Assembly (NCBI GenBank): GCA_027487575.1
Contig: JAIYDJ010000117.1
Coordinates: 1 to 63,666 of the forward strand
Direction: 5' to 3'
Source: Rhodobacter sp.
Lineage (GTDB): Bacteria > Pseudomonadota > Alphaproteobacteria > Rhodobacterales > Rhodobacteraceae
DNA length: 63,666 nt
The position numbers were made by a program, and so were the translations under genes. Numbering within the stretch: position 1 is the stretch's first letter; each line of letters starts with the position of its first letter. The notes under the pieces are model-generated. The model ran no database searches, had not been told where the DNA came from, and saw only the letters and a list, made by a program, of their open reading frames with translations. Positions 45,252 to 53,110 of the stretch are shown piece by piece.

Positions 45252-45653
45252 TTACGTGGAGTCGGAGGAGGAAGATGGGTCGGCAATCCGTTCGACATTG
45301 GCCACCTGTCGGCGCAGCGTCACCGCAACGTCCGAAACTTCATGGGTCGTGTGCCGACGGACATGGATTTCTTCCCGCAGCCAAAGTTCGCGCGTGATAA
45401 CGACACGCTCTTCGACGACGGGGATGATCGTCACGTCTCCGCGGGTCACGACGTCGGGCACAGCGTCGATCTGACGGTCGACCGGCACGCGAACCACGTC
45501 CGTCTCGACCGATTCGAGATCGACGGGCAGCGTGTAATCTTCCGACAAGGTTTCGGTACTGACCCTGATGCGGCCACCCGGAACCTTTCGCTTCGTGACA
45601 GAAGCCTGTTCTTCGATCACATGAAGAACGCCGTCTTTGGGTTGATCCTGCAT
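45252..45653 (-). CDS. DUF2382-domain (YsnF/AvaK) protein, short
   Basis: 133 aa, essentially one DUF2382 domain in which two copies of a charged strand motif occur (IEEQASVTKRKVPGGRIRVSTETLSED and VVEERVVITRELWLREEIHVRRHTT). No signal peptide. GGAAGGA lies before the ATG at 45653. It sits 35 bp upstream of the larger DUF2382 gene on the same strand, so the two probably form an operon of paralogues. Confidence 0.85.
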   Translation of the reverse strand: MQDQPKDGVLHVIEEQASVTKRKVPGGRIRVSTETLSEDYTLPVDLESVETDVVRVPVDRQIDAVPDVVTRGDVTIIPVVEERVVITRELWLREEIHVRRHTTHEVSDVAVTLRRQVANVERIADPSSSSDST

Positions 45654-45786
45654 CGCATCCTTCCGGTTCGAGCCGACAAAACCGCCCGCAAAGGGAAAGG
45701 TTCCGGCACGCTGAGGGGCGCTCGATGACACGGCAACAACGCGCGCATGGGCGCGATGGGACTATAGGAAGGGATGGGCTGAAAGG

Positions 45787-45863
45787 TGGTACCACGTCCC
45801 CGGCTCGAACGGGGGACCCCTAGATCCACAATCTAGTGCTCTAACCAACTGAGCTAACGCGGC
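45787..45863 (-). tRNA. tRNA-His (GTG)
   Basis: 77 nt with encoded CCA. Anticodon loop TTGTGGA on a CTAGA/TCTAG stem, D arm GCTCAGTTGGTTAGAGC, acceptor GCCGCGT pairing with ACGTGGT (two G-U pairs). The discriminator is A73 and the base before G1 is U, so no G-1 is encoded. This is the alphaproteobacterial tRNA-His form read by their divergent HisRS. Confidence 0.95.
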
Positions 45864-45919
45864 ACGCTCCGGCGATTTAACCCCCGACCGCGCGGATTGC
45901 AAGACCCCGGTTGACCCCG

Positions 45920-46405
45920 CTACAGCGTGATCTCCCACTGTTGTTCGACCAGATCCTGCCCGAAGGACCGCACCGGGACCGAGGACAGCAGCCGAAATCC
46001 GGCCGCGGCATACAGCGCGCAGGCCGCCTTGTGGCTTTCGTGCGTCCACAGGCCCATCGACGCATAACCGGCCTCACGGGCGAACTGCAGGCAGGCCGCC
46101 AGCAGGTGCTTGCCCAGGCCGCGCCCCCGCATCGAAGGTTCCAGCAGGAACAGCCGCAGCTTCGCGCGGGTGTCGGTGTCGCGCACGCAGAACACCGACC
46201 CGACCCGCTGACCGTCTGCCCAGGCAACGAAGGCGCGTTCCCGGGTCGGGTCGTGGTTGCGGATGTAGGCGGCCAGGATTTCGGCCACCAGCGCCTCGAA
46301 CGTGGCGTCGAACCCGTCGTTCGCCGCGTAAAGCTCGCCATGCCGCTGGATCAGCCAGCCGGCGTCACCGATCGCCAGATCTTTCAGTTTGATCGTCCCG
46401 GTCAT
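45920..46405 (-). CDS. GNAT-family N-acetyltransferase
   Basis: 161 aa from the ATG at 46405, which has AAAGGGGG upstream. DAGWLIQRHGELYAANDGFD and EPSMRGRGLGKHLLAACLQFA (acetyl-CoA loop, about 90-110) match the acetyltransferase half of the MarR-GNAT fusion family; the MarR half is absent. Target unknown. Divergent from the DUF6324-like gene. Confidence 0.87.
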   Translation of the reverse strand: MTGTIKLKDLAIGDAGWLIQRHGELYAANDGFDATFEALVAEILAAYIRNHDPTRERAFVAWADGQRVGSVFCVRDTDTRAKLRLFLLEPSMRGRGLGKHLLAACLQFAREAGYASMGLWTHESHKAACALYAAAGFRLLSSVPVRSFGQDLVEQQWEITL

Positions 46406-46509
46406 ACGGCCCCCTTTGCACCGATCTGGCCCCGGTGCCACAGGGCCGTCAAGACTTGCCACAGCAGCCATTCGGCGCTACCCCCGCCATCACGCGAACG
46501 GAGGCCGCC

Positions 46510-46719
46510 ATGGGCATCGACAAGCAAAGCGACATTGCCGCAAACATCCAGATCGGGCCGACCGATCAGGGCATGGTGCGCATCTACATCGAGGCGGAAG
46601 GTGGCATCGAATTGCCGCTGGATTTCGATCCGGAAGAGGCCGACGAGATCGCCGAAGAACTGCGCGCCGCCGCCGAGGCCGCCCGCGCGATGGGCAGCGT
46701 CAAGCCGAGGCGCCGCTGA
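46510..46719 (+). CDS. DUF6324-like small acidic protein
   Basis: 69 aa, acidic, with an N-terminal beta part (IQIGPTDQGMVRIYIEAEGGIELPL) and a C-terminal helix (FDPEEADEIAEELRAAAEAARAM). Resembles DUF6324, a small family restricted to Rhodobacterales-type genomes; no function known. GGAGG sits 5 bp before the ATG. Its last 20 bases overlap the 3' end of the convergent mmcB gene. Confidence 0.75.
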   Translation: MGIDKQSDIAANIQIGPTDQGMVRIYIEAEGGIELPLDFDPEEADEIAEELRAAAEAARAMGSVKPRRR

Positions 46720-47170
46720 CCAGCGCCGCGGCCCCCGGATCGCGCAGCGCCTGCAGCCGCAAGGCCGCGTGGCGCGCGAATTTCTGCACCATCACCTTGC
46801 GCCGCGCCGGGGCCAGTGGCCTTTCCGGGCCCATCCGGATGATTTCCGCATCAAAGGCATCGGCCAGCATCAATCCGGTGTCCGGTGGCAAGAGATCGGT
46901 CGGAAAGGCGGCGTCCACTGCCCAGAAGAACCGGTCGCACCAAGGCAGATAGCCCTGCCATTTGCGGTCGGTCATGTAATCGGCCCTCCCGGATTTGCAC
47001 TCGATCACCCAGACTTCGCCCTTTGGTCCCAGTGCCAGTACATCAACCCGCAGGCCGGGGGTCGGCACCAGTTCCTCGACCGTCACAAAATCCAGCGCCC
47101 GCAACGCCCGCGCGACCCCGCGCGCAAGACGGGGACCGGGCATCGGGGGCAAGGGATGATCGGGCGGCAT
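46700..47170 (-). CDS. mmcB: MmcB-family DNA repair nuclease-like protein
   Basis: 156 aa. RVDVLALGPKGEVWVIECKSGRADYMTDRKWQGYLPWCDRFFWAV carries a PD-(D/E)xK pattern (Asp, then ECK) of the MmcB family (PF06319), SOS-linked in Caulobacter where it confers mitomycin resistance. Length fits. Convergent with, and overlapping, the DUF6324-like gene. Confidence 0.9.
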   Translation of the reverse strand: MPPDHPLPPMPGPRLARGVARALRALDFVTVEELVPTPGLRVDVLALGPKGEVWVIECKSGRADYMTDRKWQGYLPWCDRFFWAVDAAFPTDLLPPDTGLMLADAFDAEIIRMGPERPLAPARRKVMVQKFARHAALRLQALRDPGAAALVSGASA

Positions 47171-47406
47171 CCGTCAACCATGCACAAAAGGTGAACATTT
47201 GGCAAGCCTTGCAAGACCGCGGCGCTACGCCTATCTTGCATGGCGGCGGGTTCTGCTCCTCTCGTGCGAGACCCTTTTCCAGTGGCCGATAAGCATCTCC
47301 GAGGGAGCTGGCTCTGGCAAGATCGCGGTCTTGCTACCTGGCGACCACCTGAACACTCAGGCTCTCGGGAAATTCACGTCTCCACGGCCGCTGCGGTTCC
47401 CGCCAC

Positions 47407-47721
47407 CTAATCCTGCCTGCGCCGCGATGCCACCTCGATCCGCACGGGTTCCATGCGGACTGGCAAGGGGCGACGGCGGCCGCCGCGCGGGCCATCGTCG
47501 GGTTCGGCCAACAGCATCACGGCAATTCCGAACTGCACCCCGGCGAACACCACGCCGTTGAAGAACACCATCATCCCCGCCGCCAGCAAGCCCGTAGACG
47601 AGCCGAAAATCAGATGCCGTAGATTTGCCACGTCCAGCGCGATCAGCCCCGCGACAAAGGCTGCTGCAATTGCAAATCCGATGGCGCAACTGACGATGTA
47701 CAGACGCACGAGCTTGGGCAT
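47407..47721 (-). CDS. Small membrane protein, unknown function
   Basis: 104 aa with two transmembrane segments (about 6-28 and 40-68) and an Arg-rich C-terminal tail. AGGAGA precedes the ATG at 47721. No family motif recognised, but the clean start and composition support a real gene. The 236 bp between it and mmcB hold no recognisable gene. Confidence 0.7.
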   Translation of the reverse strand: MPKLVRLYIVSCAIGFAIAAAFVAGLIALDVANLRHLIFGSSTGLLAAGMMVFFNGVVFAGVQFGIAVMLLAEPDDGPRGGRRRPLPVRMEPVRIEVASRRRQD

Positions 47722-47785
47722 GGCACTCTCCTGATTTCCTGTGCGCATAGAACGCCAGCCTGAGCCGCAAAGTTCTGACGCAGCG

Positions 47786-48157
47786 TCACGGCAACCGCGA
47801 AAACACCAGAACGTGTTCGCCGCCGGTCAGGGTCAGCATCCCGTCCTGTTGATCGGCCATCTCCATCTGCCCGAGCAGGACGAAGAACTGCTGTTCAGCA
47901 GCGAGGTCAGGGCAAGCCATCCTGGTCGCAATGATCGGTTCGGGCCGGAAAGCGGGCAGGTCCCCCGTCAATCGGGCCGAATAGCGGTTGCAGGGTCCCC
48001 GGCCAAAAACCGCGTCCGGCGTATCAAGGTTCACCGTCGCGGCGTAGGCGGGCGGCGCGCCGTCCACCAACGTCAGGGTCAGCGTTTCGGCCTGCAATGC
48101 GGTCGCACCTGCAAGCACGAAACCGCCAAAAGCTACCATCATCGCAAATCGGGTCAT
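47786..48157 (-). CDS. META-domain (HslJ-like) secreted protein
   Basis: 123 aa with a signal peptide (MTRFAMMVAF...ATALQAE). The remainder fits the META/HslJ domain, including GPCNRYSARLTGD and a MACPDLAAEQQFFVLLGQ stretch whose Cys is conserved. META proteins are periplasmic or outer-membrane associated, linked to heat shock and novobiocin tolerance in E. coli. GGGGAGG precedes the start; nusB lies 68 bp upstream on the same strand. Confidence 0.85.
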   Translation of the reverse strand: MTRFAMMVAFGGFVLAGATALQAETLTLTLVDGAPPAYAATVNLDTPDAVFGRGPCNRYSARLTGDLPAFRPEPIIATRMACPDLAAEQQFFVLLGQMEMADQQDGMLTLTGGEHVLVFSRLP

Positions 48158-48225
48158 CGCTTGCCTCCCCTTTTCCGGTTCATGCCGGATTTGACGCGGA
48201 CAGATGCCCGTTCCTTGGTGTCGGA

Positions 48226-48720
48226 TCAGAACGCCTCCGGCCGCGCCTCGTGCGCCATGTGGTCCAGGACGGCGTTGACGAACTTCGGTTCCTTCCCGTC
48301 GGGAAAGAATGCCTTGGCGACATCCACGAATTCGGTGATCACCACGCGCGGCGGCGTCGGCATTTCGGCCATCTCGGCCCCGGCGGCCCGGAACAGCGCC
48401 CGCAGCACCGGATCGATCCGGTCGATCGGCCATTTCGCCACCAGCGCGCGGTCCGTCATCTGGTCGATCTTGGCCTGCATGTTGACGGCATGGCCCACCA
48501 GCGCGCGGAAGTGGTCCACGTCGCCCTCGGCCATCTCTTCATCATCATAGACCGCACCGAAGCGGTGGGTTTCGAACTCGCGCGTCACTGCCTCGACGGT
48601 CTGGCCCGACGCTTCCATCTGGAACAGCGCCTGCACGGCATAAAGCCGGGCTGCGGCCTTCATCTGGCGTTTGTCGGGTTTGGCGGGTTTGGCGGGTTTG
48701 GCGGGTTTGGAAGATGTCAT
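48226..48720 (-). CDS. nusB: Transcription antitermination factor NusB
   Basis: 164 aa. The all-helical NusB fold is recognised by RLYAVQALFQMEASGQ (N-terminal), DRALVAKWPIDRIDPVLRALFRAAGAEM and RVVITEFVDVAKAFF...FVNAVLD. It forms part of the rrn antitermination complex. The N-terminus carries a Lys-Pro-Ala tandem repeat before the fold. Its ATG overlaps the ribH stop (ATGA), the common ribH-nusB pairing. Confidence 0.96.
   Translation of the reverse strand: MTSSKPAKPAKPAKPDKRQMKAAARLYAVQALFQMEASGQTVEAVTREFETHRFGAVYDDEEMAEGDVDHFRALVGHAVNMQAKIDQMTDRALVAKWPIDRIDPVLRALFRAAGAEMAEMPTPPRVVITEFVDVAKAFFPDGKEPKFVNAVLDHMAHEARPEAF
48676..48711. repeat. Four 9-bp tandem repeats inside nusB
   Basis: The unit GGGTTTGGC repeats at 48676, 48685, 48694 and 48703 (last unit one mismatch). 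On the coding strand it gives Lys-Pro-Ala three times then Lys-Pro-Asp in the flexible NusB N-terminus. Copy number may vary without frameshift. Confidence 0.85.
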
Positions 48721-49217
48721 GGGCGAAAGCCGATCCCCTTGGTCTGGGTCGCCCACTTGCGCGAAAGGGCCACCAGATGCAAGGCCGCAGCCGCAGCCCC
48801 GCCGCCCTTGTTCTGCCCCGCCGGGTCTGCGCGGACCACCGCCTGATCGCGGTTTTCCACCGTCAGGATGCCATTGCCGATACACGCCCCTTGCAACCCC
48901 AGCAGTGACAGCGCGCGGCTCGAATCGTTGCACACCGTTTCGTAATGCGTCGTCTCGCCCCGGATCACGCAGCCTAGCGCCACGTAGCCATCGAATTTCG
49001 CCATCCGTTCCGCCATCGCGATGGCGGTCGGAACCTCCAGCGCGCCGGGCACCTCGATCAGATCGACCTCGGCCCCGCAGGCGGCGGCTGTCGCGCGTGC
49101 GCCCGTGATCAGGTCATCGGCAATGTCGCGGTAGAAGGGCGCGACCACGATCAGCAGTTTGACCGGCTTGTCGAAGACGGGCAGCGGCAATGTGTAATGG
49201 GTTTCGGTTCCGGCCAT
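48717..49217 (-). CDS. ribH: 6,7-dimethyl-8-ribityllumazine synthase
   Basis: 166 aa. It condenses 5-amino-6-ribitylaminouracil with dihydroxybutanone phosphate. VVAPFYRDIADDLI (N-terminal), VPGALEVPTAI near 58, and GCVIRGETTHYETVCND with the catalytic His near 90 are family blocks. Three bases separate it from ribB and its stop overlaps nusB. Confidence 0.96.
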   Translation of the reverse strand: MAGTETHYTLPLPVFDKPVKLLIVVAPFYRDIADDLITGARATAAACGAEVDLIEVPGALEVPTAIAMAERMAKFDGYVALGCVIRGETTHYETVCNDSSRALSLLGLQGACIGNGILTVENRDQAVVRADPAGQNKGGGAAAAALHLVALSRKWATQTKGIGFRP

Positions 49218-49220
49218 GAT

Positions 49221-50321
49221 CTACTCCACAATCGGGCGGGTGCCCGCGATGGACAGCCCGTAGGCATCCAGCCCCACCACCCTGGGGGCTTTCGAATTGG
49301 TCACCAGCGTGATCCGCGTCAGCCCAAGCGCCGACAGGATCTGTGCGCCAAGCCCGTATTGGCGCAGCGTCTGCGGCGAAACCTCGCCCTCCTGAACCAG
49401 CTTCATCGTGGTGTCGCGCAACAGAACAACGACCCCCCGCCCTTCGGCGGCGATAAGGCGCATGGCGCCCTGCAGATCGCCGACATGGCCGTCCCCGATT
49501 CCCAGCACATCCTCCAGCGGGCTGAGCGCATGCATCCGCACCAGCACCGGATCATCCCCCGAAAGATCGCCCCTGGTCAGGATCACGTGCTCGGCGCCCT
49601 GCGTTTCATCCGCGAAGATCCGCATGAGCCAATCCCCCCCGTAGACCGAATTCACCCGCTTGACCGACCGTTCCCGCACCAGATTGTCATGGCGGCGGCG
49701 ATAGGCGATCAGATCGGAGATCGTGCCGATCTTCAGATTGTGCTTTTGCGCAAAGGCCACAAGGTCGGGCAGCCGCGCCATCGTGCCGTCGTCGTTCATG
49801 ATCTCGCAGATCACGCCCGACGGGTTCAGCCCGGCCAGACGGCTGACATCCACCGCCGCCTCGGTGTGGCCCGCCCGGACCAGCACACCGCCATCGCGGG
49901 CGCGCAGCGGAAAGACGTGGCCCGGCGTGGCAAGGTCCGCCCCGGATTTGGCAGGGTCGATCGCGACGGCGACGGTCAAAGCCCGGTCGGCCGCCGAAAT
50001 GCCCGTGGACACCCCCTCGCGCGCCTCGATCGAAACGGTGAAGGCGGTCTCGTGGCGGCTGGAATTCTTCGATGCCATCAGAGGCAGGCCAAGCTGGTCG
50101 ATCCGTTCGCCAGTCAGCGTCAGACAGATCAGGCCCCGGCCGTGCGTCGCCATGAAGTTCACCGCCTCGGCGGTCGCCTTTTCGGCGGGGATCACCAGAT
50201 CCCCTTCATTCTCGCGGTCTTCGTGATCGACAAGGATGAACATCCGCCCGTTGCGGGCATCGTCGATGATCTCTTCGACGCTGGATATCGCATCGCGAAA
50301 GTCGGTTCTCATGTCGGTCAT
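49221..50321 (-). CDS. ribB: 3,4-dihydroxy-2-butanone 4-phosphate synthase with degenerate RibA domain
   Basis: 366 aa. Residues 1-210 are a full RibB: VDHEDRENEGDLVIPAE (acidic metal loop, about 30-46) and VFPLRARDGGVLVRAGHTEAAVDVSRLAG. Residues 215-366 align with GTP cyclohydrolase II, but where active RibA has its three zinc cysteines (GDVFGSxRCDC) the protein reads EDVLGIGDGHVGD, so cyclohydrolase II activity is unlikely. GTP cyclohydrolase II must come from another gene. Confidence 0.92.
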   Translation of the reverse strand: MTDMRTDFRDAISSVEEIIDDARNGRMFILVDHEDRENEGDLVIPAEKATAEAVNFMATHGRGLICLTLTGERIDQLGLPLMASKNSSRHETAFTVSIEAREGVSTGISAADRALTVAVAIDPAKSGADLATPGHVFPLRARDGGVLVRAGHTEAAVDVSRLAGLNPSGVICEIMNDDGTMARLPDLVAFAQKHNLKIGTISDLIAYRRRHDNLVRERSVKRVNSVYGGDWLMRIFADETQGAEHVILTRGDLSGDDPVLVRMHALSPLEDVLGIGDGHVGDLQGAMRLIAAEGRGVVVLLRDTTMKLVQEGEVSPQTLRQYGLGAQILSALGLTRITLVTNSKAPRVVGLDAYGLSIAGTRPIVE

Positions 50322-50401
50322 TGCACACCCCGCTCGTTTCGCCGGGCTTACCGCGACGCGGCCCAGAACGCCAGTGCGGCGCTGCACAGGCCGGGTGCAA
50401 G

Positions 50402-50980
50402 TCAGGTGGCGAAATAGTGATCCGCCGCAAGATACCCGGCCAGTCGTCCGGTAGCGCACCAGTCCCGCTCCAGCGTCATGTCTCCGACCAGAATCACCTG
50501 ATCGGACGGGACCTTTCCCAGAGCCGCGCGCAACGCCGCCGCCTGATCGCGGAACCGGGCCAGCGCGAAGGGGGCCGGGCTGGCCCGGTCCAGCGCCGCA
50601 GCGGCCTCCAGCATTGCCGTTTCCGTCAGGGGCGCCACGGCGAGCCCGATGCGGGCACACCCCGCGATCGAGCCCAGCTTTGCCGCGCGATCCGCAGGCA
50701 GGACGGGCCGGTTCACAGTCACCCGCAGGGCATTCGACGAAAACAGGAACGCCACGACGTCATGGCCCGTTGCGGCCCGCACCCCGGCATAGGTCTTGTA
50801 ATCCAGTCCAAGTTCGGCAGCGCGCCGGACCCGCAGGCGGACCACCTCGATCGGCAGGGTCGGCAACAGCCGCGCCCGCGCCGCCGTCCAGCAGTGGCGC
50901 CGCCAACTGGCCCCCGGTTCCATCGAAGGCCCGCCGTTGTGCCCGACAAGCCCGCCCGAAAGACCGCCCGTCAGCCCCAT
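50402..50980 (-). CDS. Conserved hypothetical protein inside the riboflavin operon
   Basis: 192 aa, no signal peptide or membrane segment. An N-terminal Gly-rich start (LVGHNGGPSME) leads to TLPIEVVRLRVRRAAELGLDYKTYAGVRAATGHDVVAFLFSSNALRV, an alpha/beta block that looks well conserved. It overlaps ribE by 10 bp and precedes ribB by 80 bp, so it is co-transcribed with riboflavin synthesis genes. No catalytic motif recognised; role unknown. Confidence 0.75.
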   Translation of the reverse strand: MGLTGGLSGGLVGHNGGPSMEPGASWRRHCWTAARARLLPTLPIEVVRLRVRRAAELGLDYKTYAGVRAATGHDVVAFLFSSNALRVTVNRPVLPADRAAKLGSIAGCARIGLAVAPLTETAMLEAAAALDRASPAPFALARFRDQAAALRAALGKVPSDQVILVGDMTLERDWCATGRLAGYLAADHYFAT

Positions 50981-51567
50981 TCGCGCAACCGCGCCACATA
51001 GCGCGCCATCGTGTCGACTTCGAGGTTGACGCGGTCGCCTGCCGCCACGCAGTCCCAGGTCGTGACCGCACGGGTATGCGGGATCAGGTTGATGCCAAAG
51101 GTCGCGCCGTCCACCTCGTTGACCGTCAGGGACGTGCCATTCAGCGCGATCGACCCCTTGGGCGCGATGAAGCGCGCCAGATCGTCGGGGGCGCGAAAGC
51201 TGACGCGCAGACTGTCGCCCTCTGCCCGTGTCGCGACCACATCGGCCACGCCATCGACATGGCCCGACACGATATGCCCGCCCAACTCGTCACCGACTTT
51301 CAGCGCCCGCTCCAGATTGATCCGGCTGCCCACCTCCCAGCCGCTGATGTTGGTTTTGCTGACCGTTTCCGCGCTGATCTGCACCTCAAACCAGTCGCGC
51401 GGGCTGGTGCCCAGCGCCACCACCGTCAGACACACCCCTTCGCAGGCGATGGACGCGCCGATGTCGATGCGCCCCACGTCATAGTCAGTGCCGATCCGTG
51501 CCCGCAGGTCGCCCTGCCGGTCCAGCGCCAGAACTTCGCCCCTGTCGGTGACGATCCCCGTGAACAT
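50971..51567 (-). CDS. ribE: Riboflavin synthase, alpha chain
   Basis: 198 aa. Two lumazine-binding repeats: MFTGIVTDRGEVLAL...GASIACEGVCLTVV (1-95) and HIVSGHVDGVADVVAT...GSIALNGTSLTVNEV (96-190). It dismutates two 6,7-dimethyl-8-ribityllumazines to riboflavin. GAGAGG precedes the ATG at 51567. First gene of ribE-orf-ribB-ribH-nusB; ribD is not present here. Confidence 0.97.
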   Translation of the reverse strand: MFTGIVTDRGEVLALDRQGDLRARIGTDYDVGRIDIGASIACEGVCLTVVALGTSPRDWFEVQISAETVSKTNISGWEVGSRINLERALKVGDELGGHIVSGHVDGVADVVATRAEGDSLRVSFRAPDDLARFIAPKGSIALNGTSLTVNEVDGATFGINLIPHTRAVTTWDCVAAGDRVNLEVDTMARYVARLREWG

Positions 51568-51734
51568 CGCGGTACCTCTCTTTGCCGCAAAGCTAACGCC
51601 GGGTCGGGTCCGGGGCAAGGTGGCCGGATGCCTCAAATTTGCCGCGCTTGTCGGGTATCGGTTACCGATTGCAAGGAAATGCCGTTTACCCTTCGCGGTT
51701 GGCGGTTATCAGACTGCAGACGGATGGAGACGTG

Positions 51735-53021
51735 ATGCGGGTTTCGGGACAGGATCGGCGGTTTTTGTTCCTTCAAGGGCCCCATGGCCCGTTTTTTCAC
51801 CGCCTCGGGCGGATGCTGACCGCGGCGGGCGCGCAGGTGTGGCGCGTCGGGTTCAACCGTGGCGACCGGGCGTTCTGGCCCACCGAAAGCTTCATTCCCT
51901 ATCGCGGCACATCCGAAGACTGGCCCGCCACCTTTGCCCGGCTGATCGCGGACAAGGCGATCACCGACCTTGTGCTTTATGGCGACACCCGTCCGATCCA
52001 TGCGCAGGCCGTCATCGCCGCCCGCGCGGCCGGGCTGACCGTGCATGTGTTTGAAGAGGGGTACCTGCGCCCCTATTGGGTCACCTATGAACGCGGCGGC
52101 GTGAACGGACATTCGCGGCTGATGCAGATGACCGTTCCGCAGATGCAGGCGGCGCTGGCGCAACTTGACATGGACCTGCCGGATGCGCCCGCGCGCTGGG
52201 GCGACATGCGGCAACACATCTTCTGGGGCGCGCTGTACCACTGGTTCGTGCTGACGGGGTTCTGGGATTTCCGCAACTTCCGCCCGCACCGCAGCCTGAC
52301 GGTGACGCAGGAATTCCTGCTGTATCTCAAGCGGTTGATCCTCTTGCCCTTTCACCGCTGGGAACGAATGCTGGCCACGCTGCGCATCAAGCATGGCGGG
52401 TTTCCCTACCATCTTGTGCTTTTGCAACTGGAACACGACGCAAGCTTCCGGATGCATTCCCCCTTTGCGTCGATGACCGAGTTTCTCGGCATGGTCGTCG
52501 AGGGCTTTGCGCGCGGGGCGGCGCCCCATCATCACATTGTCTTCAAGGCCCACCCGCTGGAGGATGGCCGCACCGCTCTGGCCCGCAACCTGCGCCGCCT
52601 CGCCGCGCAGCACGGGGTCACGGGGCGGGTGCATTTCGTGCGCGGCGGCAAGCTTGCGGGCCTGATGAACCATGCCCGCAGCGCCATCACCGTCAATTCC
52701 ACCGCCGCTCAGCAGGCCCTGTGGCGCGGGCTGCCGCTGAAGACCTTCGGGGCGGCGGTCTATGCCAAGCCCGAATTCGTCTCGACCCAAAGCCTGCCCG
52801 ATTTCTTTGCGCTGCCCACCCGCCCGGACAGCCGCGCCTACCGCGATTACCGCCACTATCTGCTGGAAACCAGTCAGATCGCGGGCGGCTTCTATTCCGC
52901 GCGGGGCCGGCGGGAACTGCTGCGCCAAGTGGTCGACATGATGCTGCAGGCCGAAGACCCTTATGACGCGCTTTCGGTCGGCAAAGCGGCACCACGGCAA
53001 CAGTTGCGGCTTGTTACCTGA
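51735..53021 (+). CDS. kpsS: Capsular polysaccharide beta-Kdo transferase / export protein KpsS
   Basis: 428 aa. RRFLFLQGPHGPFFHRLGRMLTAAGAQVWRVGFN at the N-terminus, VHVFEEGYLRPYWVTYE near 105, and HHIVFKAHPLEDGR followed by NSTAAQQALWRGLPLKTFGAAVYAKPEF are KpsS/Capsule_synth signatures. KpsS adds the first Kdo to the lipid anchor of group 2 capsules at the inner membrane. Opens a three-gene capsule cluster, divergent from ribE. Confidence 0.92.
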   Translation: MRVSGQDRRFLFLQGPHGPFFHRLGRMLTAAGAQVWRVGFNRGDRAFWPTESFIPYRGTSEDWPATFARLIADKAITDLVLYGDTRPIHAQAVIAARAAGLTVHVFEEGYLRPYWVTYERGGVNGHSRLMQMTVPQMQAALAQLDMDLPDAPARWGDMRQHIFWGALYHWFVLTGFWDFRNFRPHRSLTVTQEFLLYLKRLILLPFHRWERMLATLRIKHGGFPYHLVLLQLEHDASFRMHSPFASMTEFLGMVVEGFARGAAPHHHIVFKAHPLEDGRTALARNLRRLAAQHGVTGRVHFVRGGKLAGLMNHARSAITVNSTAAQQALWRGLPLKTFGAAVYAKPEFVSTQSLPDFFALPTRPDSRAYRDYRHYLLETSQIAGGFYSARGRRELLRQVVDMMLQAEDPYDALSVGKAAPRQQLRLVT

Positions 53022-53110
53022 GCCTGCAAACCGGGACTTTCATTTTCTGCCGCCTTTCTGTAGGGTTGTCGTCAAAACTTGAGGCAAATCCGGCTAAAGG
53101 AGCCCGAGCA

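Noticed and set aside
47199..47561. 120-aa plus-strand frame between mmcB and the small membrane gene
   Set aside because: Pro/Arg-rich, overlaps a better supported gene on the other strand, no family.
48676..48711. Tandem repeats as a CRISPR array
   Set aside because: Nine-base units without spacers inside a coding gene.
50322..50401. FMN riboswitch upstream of ribB
   Set aside because: GGTAAGCCCGGCGA slightly resembles part of the aptamer, but the other conserved FMN-riboswitch segments are missing; none upstream of ribE either.
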